This document shows positions 50,834-60,366 of a stretch of DNA of 64,000 nucleotides, piece after piece. The translations under genes were made by a program, and so were the position numbers. The notes beneath the pieces were generated by a model, which saw only the letters and a program-made list of their open reading frames with translations, was not told where the DNA came from and ran no database searches. Each line of letters begins with the position of its first letter. Position 1 is the first letter of the stretch. Origin of the DNA: Pseudoalteromonas sp. T1lg48 (GTDB taxonomy: Bacteria; Pseudomonadota; Gammaproteobacteria; Enterobacterales; Alteromonadaceae); contig NZ_PQCC01000022.1 in the NCBI RefSeq assembly GCF_002964785.1, positions 158,619-222,618 on the forward strand. Direction: 5' to 3'.

Positions 50834-52360
50834 TTAGTTAAGTTCGGCCTCTACCTGCTCAAAGGTAGCAATAAGCTCGTCGCTTGGCTCTTTGGTTGCC
50901 AGTGACACCACCACAATGGCGATACACGACAGGATAAAGCCAGGGACGATTTCATAAATAATGCTGCTCAGGCTTTGACCGTTAATGCTGATAGGTGCAT
51001 AAATCCAGAACAACACGGTCGCGGCACCCACCACCATACCGGCAATCGCGCCTTGCAGGTTCATGCGTTTCCAGTACAGGCTAAACAGAACCAATGGACC
51101 AAAGGCGGCACCGAAACCAGCCCAGGCATTACTTACCAGATCCAGAATCGAACTGTTACGGTCATACGCAAGGTAAATGGCACACAGGGCCACTAACAGC
51201 ACGCTGATACGGCCTATCAATACCAATTCTTTTTGAGACGCTTCTCGGCGCACATAAATGCGATAGAAGTCCTCGGTTAGCGAGCTAGAGCACACCAACA
51301 GCTGAGATGAAATAGTACTCATGATGGCCGCCAAAATCGCCGCCAGCAGGAAACCGGCCACCAAGGGGTGGAACAGCAGCTCGGAAAGAACCAGGAAGAT
51401 GGTTTCTTTGTCGTCGATGGGCATTTGATTTTCCAGCATGTAGGCGGCACCAAATAAACCGGTTAATACCGCACCTATGGCCGACAAGGTCATCCACGAC
51501 ATACCGATACGACGCATGGTCGGCATTACCTTCACCGAGCGCACCGACATAAAGCGCACAATAATATGCGGCTGACCAAAATAACCTAGACCCCAGGCCA
51601 TGGCGGAAATAATGGCAATGGTTGAGCCACCGGCAAACCAATCCATCATATTCATGGCATGCACTTCGCTCTCTTTAGGCGAGGCCAACAGCAAATCATA
51701 ACTGGCATTGCCAAGCGTTTCGAACACAGGTTGATCAAGCATCATATAGGTGGCCACCGGCACAGCCAGTAACGACACAAACATGATACAACCCTGGACG
51801 AAGTCGGTCATGCTCACGGCTAAAAAGCCACCAAACAGGGTGTATAGCACCACCACGCCGGTGGTCACATACAAGCCGGTTTCGTAACTCATACCAAAGG
51901 AATTCTCGAACAGCTTACCGCCGGCAACCACACCGGATGAGGTGTACAGGGTGAAGAAGACGATGATGACGATGGCGGAAATAACGCGAAGAATGTTTTT
52001 GTTATCGGCAAAGCGATTGGCAAAGTAATCCGGGATGGTAATGGCGTCATTGGCTCTTTCCGTGTACACACGCAAACGCGGTGCAACCAGGAAGTAGTTA
52101 GCCCAGGCACCGAGTACCAGACCTATGGCTATCCATACCTTGCTTAAGCCAAATAAATACATGGCTCCAGGCAAGCCCATAAGTAACCAACCACTCATAT
52201 CCGAAGCCCCGGCTGACAGGGCGGCAACACTTGGCGATAGGTTTCGACCACCGAGCATATAGCCAGATACATCATCGGTCGATTTTTTATAGGCATACAA
52301 GCCTATGCCAAGCATGGCAATAAAATAAATGGCGAGTGATATTATCGTACCTAATTCCAA
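50834..52360 (-). CDS. putP: Sodium/proline symporter PutP
   Basis: About 508 aa, solute:sodium symporter family, importing proline with Na+. Family motifs: YMLGGRNLSPSVAALSAGAS, DMSGWLLMGLPGAMYLFG, and GYFGQPHIIVRFMSVRS. About 13 membrane helices. Start at TTG 52360 with GGAGG five bases upstream; the in-frame TTG at 52372 lies just before that site and cannot use it. No putA is near, so proline could serve as osmolyte or nutrient. Confidence 0.92.
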   Translation of the reverse strand: MELGTIISLAIYFIAMLGIGLYAYKKSTDDVSGYMLGGRNLSPSVAALSAGASDMSGWLLMGLPGAMYLFGLSKVWIAIGLVLGAWANYFLVAPRLRVYTERANDAITIPDYFANRFADNKNILRVISAIVIIVFFTLYTSSGVVAGGKLFENSFGMSYETGLYVTTGVVVLYTLFGGFLAVSMTDFVQGCIMFVSLLAVPVATYMMLDQPVFETLGNASYDLLLASPKESEVHAMNMMDWFAGGSTIAIISAMAWGLGYFGQPHIIVRFMSVRSVKVMPTMRRIGMSWMTLSAIGAVLTGLFGAAYMLENQMPIDDKETIFLVLSELLFHPLVAGFLLAAILAAIMSTISSQLLVCSSSLTEDFYRIYVRREASQKELVLIGRISVLLVALCAIYLAYDRNSSILDLVSNAWAGFGAAFGPLVLFSLYWKRMNLQGAIAGMVVGAATVLFWIYAPISINGQSLSSIIYEIVPGFILSCIAIVVVSLATKEPSDELIATFEQVEAELN

Positions 52361-52718
52361 ACTAGCCTCCAACTTTAGCGCTAAATAGTGCGTGCCTTGG
52401 CCTCAAGAGGGCTCAAAGCTATTTGTTATTGTCTTATACGGCCGTCAAATACGACCGAGTCGCTTACTATAGCATGGCGACGGGGCGCAACTCCAATTAG
52501 TGCGCTTGTCGCAAAAATGACAAAGTCGTCTCTATAATAAATACACCAGAGGCAAGTATGTTGTTTTAAAGTAAAAAGTACTTTTTAATCGTGACAAAAG
52601 TATATAATACTGGGTGAAAGCCATTTCTATTTCTCATATATTGTTAGTGAGTCAGATTAATTGGCACCCGTAACGGACTATGGCTCTAACTAATAAGCAA
52701 CCAGTTTGGATGTGACAA
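52361..52718. other. Intergenic region putP / EAL-HDOD gene
   Basis: 358 bp without a gene. It contains the perfect 16-bp palindrome TAAAAAGTACTTTTTA (52572-52587), 15 bp upstream of a TATAAT (52603-52608). The palindrome covers the position where a -35 would lie, so it may be an operator for the gene starting at 52719. No other structure seen. Confidence 0.4.
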
Positions 52719-53939
52719 ATGAATTTCTATGCTGCGCGACAACCCATTCTCGATAGAGAAAAATCCCTGGTAGGCTACGAACTCCTCTTTCGCGATGGTC
52801 TTGATAACGTATTCCCCCAGATCAATGGCGATGAAGCCACTTCGCGACTTATTGAAGGCAGTCAGTTTACCTTTGGCCTTGAAGAGCTAACCGGAAACAA
52901 GCCCGCCTATATTAATTTCACCTTGGAAACACTGGCCAAGGGCTATGCCACCACCATGGGCAGCGACGAAATCGTCGTTGAGATCCTTGAGACGGTGCAA
53001 CCGGGAAAACGCCTGTTAGCCCTTACCAAGGAGCTCAAAGAGCGCGGTTATACCCTGGCGCTCGATGACTACAAACACCAAAATGTTTGGCGCCACTTCT
53101 ACCCCTATATCGACATTATCAAAATCGACTATTTGCAAACTCCGGTAGCCCAAATAGAAGAAGTGCTCGAAGCCATCAAGCCGTTCCCCCATATTAAACT
53201 GCTGGCGGAAAAGGTCGAAACCCATGAGCAGTATCAACAGGCGATGGATCTTGGCTTTAGCTTTTTCCAGGGCTTCTTCTTCTCCAAGCCGGAAATGGTA
53301 CAAAGTAAAGCACTGCCGCCTTCTGAGCTGACCCTGGCGGAGCTGCTCTATGAAACCTCCACCACAGAGCTGGACCTAGCCAAGATCACCGCGGTGTTCG
53401 AGCGCGACGTTAACCTTTCCTACAAGCTGCTGCGCTATTCCAACTCGGCCATGTTTAAACGCCGCACGGAAATCGCCACCATCAAGCAGGCTTTAGTGGT
53501 GCTCGGTGCCAAGGAAATTAAAAAGTTCTTATCCCTGTTGTTTGCCGCCCAGTTATCGTCGGATAAACCCGCCGAGTTAATGCGCTTATCGTTAACCCGT
53601 GCCCGTTTTGCCGAGATATTGGCGGAGCAACACTCGGATCAGGTGGACTCGAGCCGCGCCTTCCTAACGGCTATGATGTCGCTGCTTGATGCCATTTTGG
53701 ACCAAAGCATGGCTGAAGTGGTAGAGCGCTTACCCTTGGCCAACGATATCAAGGCGGCGCTGCGCGACGGCGAGGGCGAACTAGGTGATTACCTGGCTCT
53801 GGTTGAGCAATACGAACAAGCCCAGTGGCAACAGGCCAATGGCACCATAGATAAAATGAAGCTTGATGCCAAGCGGGTGCCCGATGCCTACCATGAGGCC
53901 ATTCAATGGGCCCATGAACAAATGCAGGCGATTATGTAA
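52719..53939 (+). CDS. EAL-HDOD signalling protein (CdgJ/YuxH-type)
   Basis: 406 aa: EAL-like N-domain (1-205) and HDOD domain (about 210-400). The EAL signature is degenerate: YELLFR in place of ExLxR, with VEILET, LALDDY, KIDYLQ and AEKVET partly retaining metal-site residues. HDOD begins with TLAELLYETSTT and contains VNLSYKLLRYSNSAMFKRR. Vibrio cholerae CdgJ of this layout affects motility. The degenerate EAL suggests reduced or lost phosphodiesterase activity. Ribosome site weak (TGGA). Confidence 0.9.
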   Translation: MNFYAARQPILDREKSLVGYELLFRDGLDNVFPQINGDEATSRLIEGSQFTFGLEELTGNKPAYINFTLETLAKGYATTMGSDEIVVEILETVQPGKRLLALTKELKERGYTLALDDYKHQNVWRHFYPYIDIIKIDYLQTPVAQIEEVLEAIKPFPHIKLLAEKVETHEQYQQAMDLGFSFFQGFFFSKPEMVQSKALPPSELTLAELLYETSTTELDLAKITAVFERDVNLSYKLLRYSNSAMFKRRTEIATIKQALVVLGAKEIKKFLSLLFAAQLSSDKPAELMRLSLTRARFAEILAEQHSDQVDSSRAFLTAMMSLLDAILDQSMAEVVERLPLANDIKAALRDGEGELGDYLALVEQYEQAQWQQANGTIDKMKLDAKRVPDAYHEAIQWAHEQMQAIM

Positions 53940-53955
53940 GCCCGCATTGATAAAT

Positions 53956-53986
53956 AAAAAAAGCCTGCTCAATGCAGGCTTTTTTT
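53956..53986. terminator. Bidirectional terminator EAL-HDOD / mlaA
   Basis: GCCTGC / GCAGGC with loop TCAAT, flanked by seven A and seven T, shared by convergent genes. Confidence 0.93.
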
Positions 53987-53987
53987 A

Positions 53988-54725
53988 TTATAGATTTTCC
54001 AGAAAGTTATCATCATATTCTTCGGCTTCCGGCTCTTCTTCAAGCGGCGGGTTGCCATCGTACAGCTCATACAGCTGACGTTGATAATAGACGTCCTTAA
54101 CAAAGGTATAAGGGTCCAGCGACTCATTCAACAGGCTTTCTTGAGGGATCAACGAAGCACGGGTTTCCACCACTTTCAACACAAATACCAGGATGGTTTC
54201 CGGCGTACTCAGGGCGATTTCCGGCAACACGAAGTTATCCACCACGTCACCGGTCAGATTACGGGCGGTGCTTGGACCCATGCCCGGCAACATTAAATAG
54301 GCGCCATCACCTAAGCCCCATACTCCCAGGGTCTGGCCAAAGTCTTCATCAACATACTCAAGGCCTAAGCTGGTTGCGACATCGAACAAGCCGCCGATAC
54401 CCACCGTGGTATTGACCAAAAAGCGCGCCACGGCGATGCCGGTGCGATCCGCCTTGCCTTGCAATGCAGCATTAATGGCATCCGTAGGGGCGCTGATATT
54501 GTCGGTAAAATTCGCGATTGAACGACGCACCGGAGCCGGAGTCACCTCTACATAACCGACTGCCACGGGACGTAAAATATAGGCATCGAGGACGTCCATA
54601 TTGAAGTCATAGATAGGACGGTTAACACTTTGCAACGGGTCGCGCGGGTCTTCTTTCTCCGGCGGCACCTGAGCACAGGCCGTTAGCAGCAGCGCCGATA
54701 AGGTAATTAAAGTCTTTTTAAGCAT
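53988..54725 (-). CDS. mlaA: MlaA (VacJ) outer-membrane lipoprotein
   Basis: 245 aa; lipobox LLLTAC (Cys17). MlaA removes mislocalised phospholipids from the outer leaflet and hands them to MlaC. The family block is complete: DPLQSVNRPIYDFNMDVLDA, FLVNTTVGIGGLFDVATSLGL, EDFGQTLGVWGLGDGAYLML and PGMGPSTARN. The C-terminal tail is acidic. It follows ccmI by eight bases on the same strand, so it may be co-transcribed with the ccm operon. The other mla genes are not here. Confidence 0.96.
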   Translation of the reverse strand: MLKKTLITLSALLLTACAQVPPEKEDPRDPLQSVNRPIYDFNMDVLDAYILRPVAVGYVEVTPAPVRRSIANFTDNISAPTDAINAALQGKADRTGIAVARFLVNTTVGIGGLFDVATSLGLEYVDEDFGQTLGVWGLGDGAYLMLPGMGPSTARNLTGDVVDNFVLPEIALSTPETILVFVLKVVETRASLIPQESLLNESLDPYTFVKDVYYQRQLYELYDGNPPLEEEPEAEEYDDNFLENL

Positions 54726-54733
54726 CGTCTATC

Positions 54734-55972
54734 CTACTGAATCAAGGTATCTATGGTCACGTTGACACTCGGTTGCTGCAGGCGGTTAAAGGGCTGTGAT
54801 TTACCTTCTAATTCACCCAGCGCAACAGCCACGTCACCATCTTTTGAGATACGGGCAATCACTTGAATTTGTTCGAATTGCTGCAAACTCAATTGCGCCA
54901 TCATGGCATCTGCCTCGCTTAAAGTCACACTCATGGGCAAGCTAAATTGCTCAAAGCGCTTCACCGCCAATGGCATGGCGGGTCCTTCGGCCGCCTTGGC
55001 AAACACAAATAAAACGGCATTATGAGGGATGCGATCGGCTATCTCCTCCGCCAGAGTCACTTGCACCTGTACCTGCTGAGTCGGCTCGCTGTTTTGCTCT
55101 TGCGCCAGGCGCGAGTCGATTTCGGCAATACGCTCGCTGACCATGGAATAGCGCGGGTCTTGTTCGGTCATGGTCGCTAAAATCAGCTCAAAGGCACTCT
55201 TGGCCTCTGTCCAATCCTTACGCTCGTAAGCGATTAATGCCAGCATAGAAATAGCATCAATATTTTGCGGCTGTACCTGCAGCACCTGCGACAGCAGCTT
55301 GGCCGCCTGGTTCATCGCCATCTCATCGCCTTTGATCAACAGCGACTGGGCATAACTGACCTTGGCACTGAGGTTTTCAGGGTCCATCGCCAACACCTTA
55401 TCGAATGCCTGCATGGCCATTTCGTAATCGTTTAAGGTCATGGCCACACGCCCTAGCATCAGCCAGGCCACCGCATCATCACCGTCCTGAGCCAAACGGG
55501 TACGTAAGCCCAGCAGCAGTGCCTGACGCTCGTTGGCATCAAGGGGCTCGCCTTTGCCCATCACCGCACGCTCGCCCAGTTCCGGCAGCTCAACCATGGC
55601 CTGTTCCCACGCCTTAAGCTGGGCCTGATTACCGGTAAAATAATAGAACACCGCACTGAGCAGCACCAAAAACGCGGTGCCCGTCAGCGCCAGGATACGG
55701 TTGTTGCCGCGGCTTTGCAGTTGTTGCTCCGGCGCTAGGTCATTCAGCAGGCGTCTTTTAAGTTCCAGTAAGGACTCATCAAAGCTCGTTTGCGAAATAC
55801 GTCCCAGCGCTAAGTCATCGGCCAGCTCCTGCTGACGTTGTTCGAAAATATCGATACGCTCGGCATTGACGCTTGGGTTTACATCGCTTTCAAAGCGACG
55901 GAAAAACGGCCAACAGACAAATACCAAGGCGGCAATCGTTAAGGCCGCAAAGGCCCCCCATAATGACAACAT
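54734..55972 (-). CDS. ccmI: Cytochrome c biogenesis protein CcmI
   Basis: 412 aa: two membrane segments (about 5-22 and 92-110) with a leucine-zipper-like cytoplasmic segment between, then periplasmic TPR repeats (AWLMLGRVAMTLNDYEMAMQ, FDKVLAMDPENLSAK) that hold apocytochrome c, and a further beta domain. It completes System I maturation. One-base overlap with ccmH (TAATG). Confidence 0.93.
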   Translation of the reverse strand: MLSLWGAFAALTIAALVFVCWPFFRRFESDVNPSVNAERIDIFEQRQQELADDLALGRISQTSFDESLLELKRRLLNDLAPEQQLQSRGNNRILALTGTAFLVLLSAVFYYFTGNQAQLKAWEQAMVELPELGERAVMGKGEPLDANERQALLLGLRTRLAQDGDDAVAWLMLGRVAMTLNDYEMAMQAFDKVLAMDPENLSAKVSYAQSLLIKGDEMAMNQAAKLLSQVLQVQPQNIDAISMLALIAYERKDWTEAKSAFELILATMTEQDPRYSMVSERIAEIDSRLAQEQNSEPTQQVQVQVTLAEEIADRIPHNAVLFVFAKAAEGPAMPLAVKRFEQFSLPMSVTLSEADAMMAQLSLQQFEQIQVIARISKDGDVAVALGELEGKSQPFNRLQQPSVNVTIDTLIQ

Positions 55973-56433
55973 TACGCAGACTCCTTGCGCTTATAGCGCG
56001 TGATCAACTTTTGCAGTTGTTGCTCGTCGGCCTCAGACCAACGGGCTTTTTGCGCCGCCTTTTTCTGGCGCAGAATAATGAAGGCAAAGCCGCCAACCAC
56101 GATCAGACCGGGCAGGATCCACAGCAAAATAGTAGCGGGGGTGACCGGTGGCTGATAATGCACAAAGTAACCATAACGATCGATCATGTAATCGATAACC
56201 TGGTCCTTGCTCTGCCCTTCTTTCACCAGTTGTTCGACCTTATCGCGCAGGTCTTTGGCAACCACCGCATCGGAGTCGGCGATATTCTGGTTTTGACACT
56301 TAGGGCAACGCAGCTCCTTGGTCAGTTCGGCAAACAGGGCCGCTTGCTCTTCGTTGGCAAAATCGTATTTTTCTTCCACCGCGCTGGCAGAAACCGCAAA
56401 TACCAAGGCCAATAATACAAACACAAAACGCAT
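55972..56433 (-). CDS. ccmH: Cytochrome c biogenesis protein CcmH
   Basis: 153 aa: signal peptide, CxxC motif LRCPKCQNQ (Cys43, Cys46) on a three-helix periplasmic domain, then one C-terminal membrane segment. It reduces or guides apocytochrome thiols with CcmG. ATG at 56433 is supported by GGGAG upstream and one base of spacing from ccmG; the longer frame to 56523 lies inside ccmG. Confidence 0.95.
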   Translation of the reverse strand: MRFVFVLLALVFAVSASAVEEKYDFANEEQAALFAELTKELRCPKCQNQNIADSDAVVAKDLRDKVEQLVKEGQSKDQVIDYMIDRYGYFVHYQPPVTPATILLWILPGLIVVGGFAFIILRQKKAAQKARWSEADEQQLQKLITRYKRKESA

Positions 56434-56434
56434 G

Positions 56435-56998
56435 TTATTCTCCCAGCAAAGGCGCAAATTTGGCACGCCACACTCGCGCGTTAACATCACCGGTGTGATG
56501 CACCAGCACCTTGCCTTCGCCATTGACCAAGAAGGTCTCCGGCGCCCCGGAAACGCCCAGGTCCAAAATAAACTGGCGGTCTAAATCAAGCATATTGAAT
56601 TGATAAGGGTCGCCGGCACGGGCCAACATATCGCGCACTTCCTGCTGCAACGCCGCTAAGTCAAAGCGGTCGCCGAAGTCCGGATCATAGCCCTGCTCAT
56701 AGTACAAACCCACTATGGTCACGCCGCGCTCACGCAGCTCGGTTAAATAACCCAGTTCCGCCAGACAGGTTGGACACCAGGTGCCCCAGACGTTGATTAA
56801 ATAGGTTTGTCCAGCCATATCGGCATTGGTCCAACGCTTTTGCGGCGTCATCAAATCAGGCAAGTCAAACGCCGGCAGCGCCTGATTCACACGGCCGCTT
56901 TGCAGCTCGCGCGGATCTGAGAACAAGCCTTTTAACAGAAAGACGCACAGCAGCAAAAACACCGCCAGTGGCGTCAATACCAACCACTTTTTATTCAT
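56435..56998 (-). CDS. ccmG: Thiol:disulfide interchange protein CcmG (DsbE)
   Basis: 187 aa, membrane-anchored periplasmic thioredoxin with GTWCPTCLAE (Cys75, Cys78) and the cis-Pro element GVSGAPETFLVN. The intervening GxxYEQG-like insert of CcmG is present (VGLYYEQGYDPDFGDRFD). It reduces apocytochrome c cysteines before haem attachment. Four-base overlap with ccmF. Confidence 0.96.
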   Translation of the reverse strand: MNKKWLVLTPLAVFLLLCVFLLKGLFSDPRELQSGRVNQALPAFDLPDLMTPQKRWTNADMAGQTYLINVWGTWCPTCLAELGYLTELRERGVTIVGLYYEQGYDPDFGDRFDLAALQQEVRDMLARAGDPYQFNMLDLDRQFILDLGVSGAPETFLVNGEGKVLVHHTGDVNARVWRAKFAPLLGE

Positions 56999-58935
56999 GC
57001 CTGTGCCTCCTTGGGATTACGACGACGGTAACGGCGATCAAATAAGACGATAAAGCCGGCCAGGGCAATTAAAATACCGCCGAGCCACATCACCCGTACA
57101 AAAGGTTTATGATAAATACGCAATGACCAGGCACCGCCGGTGAGCTGCTCGCCCAGTGCCAGATAAAGATCTCGGCTCAGGCCGGCATCCACTGCGGCTT
57201 CGGTCATAAACTGCATGCCGATATCGTAGCGGCGCTTCTCCGCGTGCAGCACTGTTTCCTGTTCACCGTCTTTAAATACGGTGACCACCCCGGCATGGCC
57301 GGTGTAGTTTGGTCCGCGTATCACCTTGACGCCATCAAAGCGGAAATCATAGCCGCCCAAGGCCACCTGCTCGCCGGGCACAACGCGCACATCACGCTCC
57401 GTTGAATAGGCCGAGGTCAGGGCCACGGACATAATCACCAAGGCCAAACCGATATGACCCAGCAGCATCGCCCAATAGCTCAAGCCCAAACGCTTAATCG
57501 ATTGTGCCTGAGCGGTTTTCTGCAGCAGATCTTGAGCGCTCATCACCACAATCCACAGCGCTAACGCGGTGGCCATAAAGGTAATGGCGCTGACCTTGGC
57601 GAAGCTGCTAAACAACCAGGCCGCGGTAAGTACCAAGGCAATGATCACGCCCAGACCGTATTTACCCGCCACCTGCTTCAGCTTGTTTTGCTTCCAGCGC
57701 AGCAGCGGCGCCGCACCCAGCAATAAGGCAAAGGGCACGATCAAATAGGTAAACATCTGATTGAAGAAGGGTTCGCCGATAGAAATCGAGCCCAGACCCA
57801 GCTCCTTGTGGATCATCGGCAATAGCGTACCCAGTAGAACGATCAGCGTTGCTACCACCAGGAGAATATTATTCAGCCACAGCGCTACCTCACGAGAAAA
57901 CAGGCTATAGCGACCTTCACTCGATACATGGCCTGCGCGCAGGGCATAAAGCGTTAACCCGCCACCCACGACTATGGCCAGGAAGGCAAGGATAAACATG
58001 CCGCGATCCGGGTCCGAGGCAAAAGCGTGTACCGAAACAATAATGCCCGAGCGCACGATAAAGGTACCCAATAGACTCAATGAGAAAGCGGCAATGGCCA
58101 ACAGCACGGTCCAGGATTTAAAGATCCCGCGTTTTTCCGTCACCGCTAGGGAGTGCAGCAGTGCCGTGGCTACCAGCCAAGGCATCAGGGAAGCGTTTTC
58201 CACCGGATCCCAGAACCACCAGCCACCCCAGCCAAGTTCCGCATAGGCCCACCAACTACCGATGGTGATACCCAGGGTTAAAAAGCCCCACGCCGCCATG
58301 GTCCAGGGGCGCGACCATTTGGCCCAAAGGTTATCCAACTGGCCGGTAAGCAGTGCGGCAATGGCAAAGGCAAAGGAAACAGACAAACCCACATAGCCCA
58401 TATACAAAAGCGGCGGGTGAATGATCATGCCCGGGTCTTGCAGTAACGGGTTCAGGTCACGTCCTTCCACCGGATAATAAGGCAACAGGCGGTCAAACGG
58501 GCTCGACATCAACAGGGTGTAAAGCATAAAGCCCACGGCCAAAAAGCCCAGCACGCCAAGCACGCGGGCGCGCAATGGCCAAGGCAGTGATTTGGACATC
58601 AGCGCCACCGCCGCAGTCCAGCCGGCCTGCATCACCAGCCACAGAAGAATGGCTCCTTCGTGGCCGCCCCAGGTCGAGGTGATCTTGTAATACCAAGGTA
58701 AGGTACTACTTGAGTGGTGGGCCACATAGGCCACGGTGAAGTCGTCGGTCAGACTGGCGTAAATCAGCGCCGCAAATGAAAGCAGCACAAAGATAAACTG
58801 GCCCACCGCCAATGACGGCGCCGCGCGCATCAGGCGTAAATTGCCTGTGTGCGCGCCCCACATGGGAAAAATAAACAACAGCACACAGAGCACCATTGCC
58901 AGGGTTAATGAAAAATAACCGAGCTCTGGGATCAT
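56995..58935 (-). CDS. ccmF: Cytochrome c haem lyase subunit CcmF
   Basis: 646 aa multi-pass protein, the core of the haem ligation complex. The tryptophan-rich WWD motif is GWGGWWFWDPVENASLMPW, and periplasmic His residues flank it (VAHHSSSTLPWYYKI, HPPLLYMGY, HSLAVTEKR). About 15 membrane helices and full length. It overlaps ccmG by four bases. Confidence 0.97.
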   Translation of the reverse strand: MIPELGYFSLTLAMVLCVLLFIFPMWGAHTGNLRLMRAAPSLAVGQFIFVLLSFAALIYASLTDDFTVAYVAHHSSSTLPWYYKITSTWGGHEGAILLWLVMQAGWTAAVALMSKSLPWPLRARVLGVLGFLAVGFMLYTLLMSSPFDRLLPYYPVEGRDLNPLLQDPGMIIHPPLLYMGYVGLSVSFAFAIAALLTGQLDNLWAKWSRPWTMAAWGFLTLGITIGSWWAYAELGWGGWWFWDPVENASLMPWLVATALLHSLAVTEKRGIFKSWTVLLAIAAFSLSLLGTFIVRSGIIVSVHAFASDPDRGMFILAFLAIVVGGGLTLYALRAGHVSSEGRYSLFSREVALWLNNILLVVATLIVLLGTLLPMIHKELGLGSISIGEPFFNQMFTYLIVPFALLLGAAPLLRWKQNKLKQVAGKYGLGVIIALVLTAAWLFSSFAKVSAITFMATALALWIVVMSAQDLLQKTAQAQSIKRLGLSYWAMLLGHIGLALVIMSVALTSAYSTERDVRVVPGEQVALGGYDFRFDGVKVIRGPNYTGHAGVVTVFKDGEQETVLHAEKRRYDIGMQFMTEAAVDAGLSRDLYLALGEQLTGGAWSLRIYHKPFVRVMWLGGILIALAGFIVLFDRRYRRRNPKEAQA

Positions 58936-58938
58936 AAC

Positions 58939-59415
58939 TTAGTAGCCGTTGTTGTTATAAGTTGGTTTCTGGTGCTTTATACCCTTCACCGCTTCGGCGA
59001 CTTCTTCGGGCATATATTCTTCATCGTGCTTCGCCAGCACTTCGAATGCCTCGATCACATCGCTTTCAATCAGGGTGCCCTGTGCCACTATGCCCTGCCC
59101 CTCACGGAACAGATCAGGCAAAATGCCTTTATAGCGAATGGTTACCATGGGGCCACTATCGATCAGCTTAAACTCAACGAATAGCGAGTTTTCATCACGC
59201 TTGACCGAGCCCGGTACCACCATGCCGCCGATACGCAGCTTTTGTCCCACACTAGGCTTTTCAAGCTCAGGACCTTTACCGTTGATCAACTCGCTCGGGG
59301 TATAGAAGAGGTTAATGTTTTCTTGCAGTGCGTACAAAGTCAGGCCCACGGCGCTGGATAGGCCGAATAACAAAGCAATAATGGTTAATAGGCGTTTTTT
59401 ACGTCTTGGGTTCAT
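58939..59415 (-). CDS. ccmE: Haem chaperone CcmE
   Basis: 158 aa, anchored OB-fold protein carrying covalently bound haem at His130 in AKHDEEYMP, with Tyr134 nearby; both positions match E. coli CcmE. The N-terminal anchor is residues about 8-30. It hands haem from CcmABCD to CcmF. Confidence 0.97.
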   Translation of the reverse strand: MNPRRKKRLLTIIALLFGLSSAVGLTLYALQENINLFYTPSELINGKGPELEKPSVGQKLRIGGMVVPGSVKRDENSLFVEFKLIDSGPMVTIRYKGILPDLFREGQGIVAQGTLIESDVIEAFEVLAKHDEEYMPEEVAEAVKGIKHQKPTYNNNGY

Positions 59416-59627
59416 GACTGCGACTCCTGCTGCTTAGCCTGCTTGGCTTTTTCAATACGTTGCTCTCGGGCTGTTTGTGCCGATACCTGCTGTAATAATT
59501 TACGTTTCTCTTGAACCGAGCTTACCACCAGGGCGATAAGAATTAACGCACAGCTGCCGAACGATAACCATACATAAAAGGCGTAGCCGCCCATGGCGAA
59601 AAATTCTGAAAGACTGTCAAACTGCAT
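59412..59627 (-). CDS. ccmD: CcmD, small membrane subunit
   Basis: 71 aa: one membrane segment (about 16-36, [19 protein letters not shown]) followed by a charged cytoplasmic helix. The [13 protein letters not shown] element is typical of CcmD, which is needed to release holo-CcmE. Overlaps ccmE by four bases. Confidence 0.93.
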   Translation of the reverse strand: MQFDSLSEFFAMGGYAFYVWLSFGSCALILIALVVSSVQEKRKLLQQVSAQTAREQRIEKAKQAKQQESQS

Positions 59628-59628
59628 C

Positions 59629-60366
59629 TTATTTGCCTCCCGCCAGGGCTTTCACCCAGGGGCGATGTTGTTCGCTTTTTAGGATTTCTGTTTTCAGGCG
59701 AATTAGCGTCACCGCACCTAGGAAGCCGGCAAAACCAAGGATATTAATCATCAAGGGCCAGAACATGCTAGGGTCAATGGCCGAGGTATCGAATTTGGTG
59801 ATGGTGGCGCCCTGATGCAGGGTATTCCACCACTCTACCGAGAAATGAATAATCGGCAGATTAACCACGCCAACCAAAGCAAGAATAGACGCCGCCTTAC
59901 CCCCGGCGCGCTTATCTTCAAAGGCATGATAAAGAGACATCACACCCAGGTATAAAAACAACAGAATCAACTCTGAGGTCAAACGGGCATCCCACACCCA
60001 CCAGGCACCCCACATGGGTTTACCCCAGGCGGCACCGGTCAACAGCGCAATCACAGTCATGGCCGCGCCTACCGGCGCAATGGCAATCACCGCCAGCTGG
60101 GCATTGCGAATTTGCCACACCAGGGCCACCAAGGCAGCAATGGCCATGGACGAATACGCCCCCATGGACCAAATAGCCGACGGCACATGGATAAAGATGA
60201 TGCGATAGCTGTCTTTTTGTTGGTAGTCAGCAGGCGCAAAGGCCAGCCCCCATACCCAACCCACCAGGATGCCAAGCACGGCAACCACGGCAAAATAGGG
60301 TAGCAGGGTGTTACACAACTGATAGGCTCTTTCGGCCTTAGCGTAGGGATGTAACCACTTCCACAT
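59629..60366 (-). CDS. ccmC: Haem transporter subunit CcmC
   Basis: 245 aa, six membrane helices, WWD motif GAWWVWDARLTSELILLF with flanking periplasmic His (IHVPSAIW, HFSVEWWNTLHQG). It loads haem onto CcmE. One-base overlap with ccmB. Confidence 0.97.
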   Translation of the reverse strand: MWKWLHPYAKAERAYQLCNTLLPYFAVVAVLGILVGWVWGLAFAPADYQQKDSYRIIFIHVPSAIWSMGAYSSMAIAALVALVWQIRNAQLAVIAIAPVGAAMTVIALLTGAAWGKPMWGAWWVWDARLTSELILLFLYLGVMSLYHAFEDKRAGGKAASILALVGVVNLPIIHFSVEWWNTLHQGATITKFDTSAIDPSMFWPLMINILGFAGFLGAVTLIRLKTEILKSEQHRPWVKALAGGK

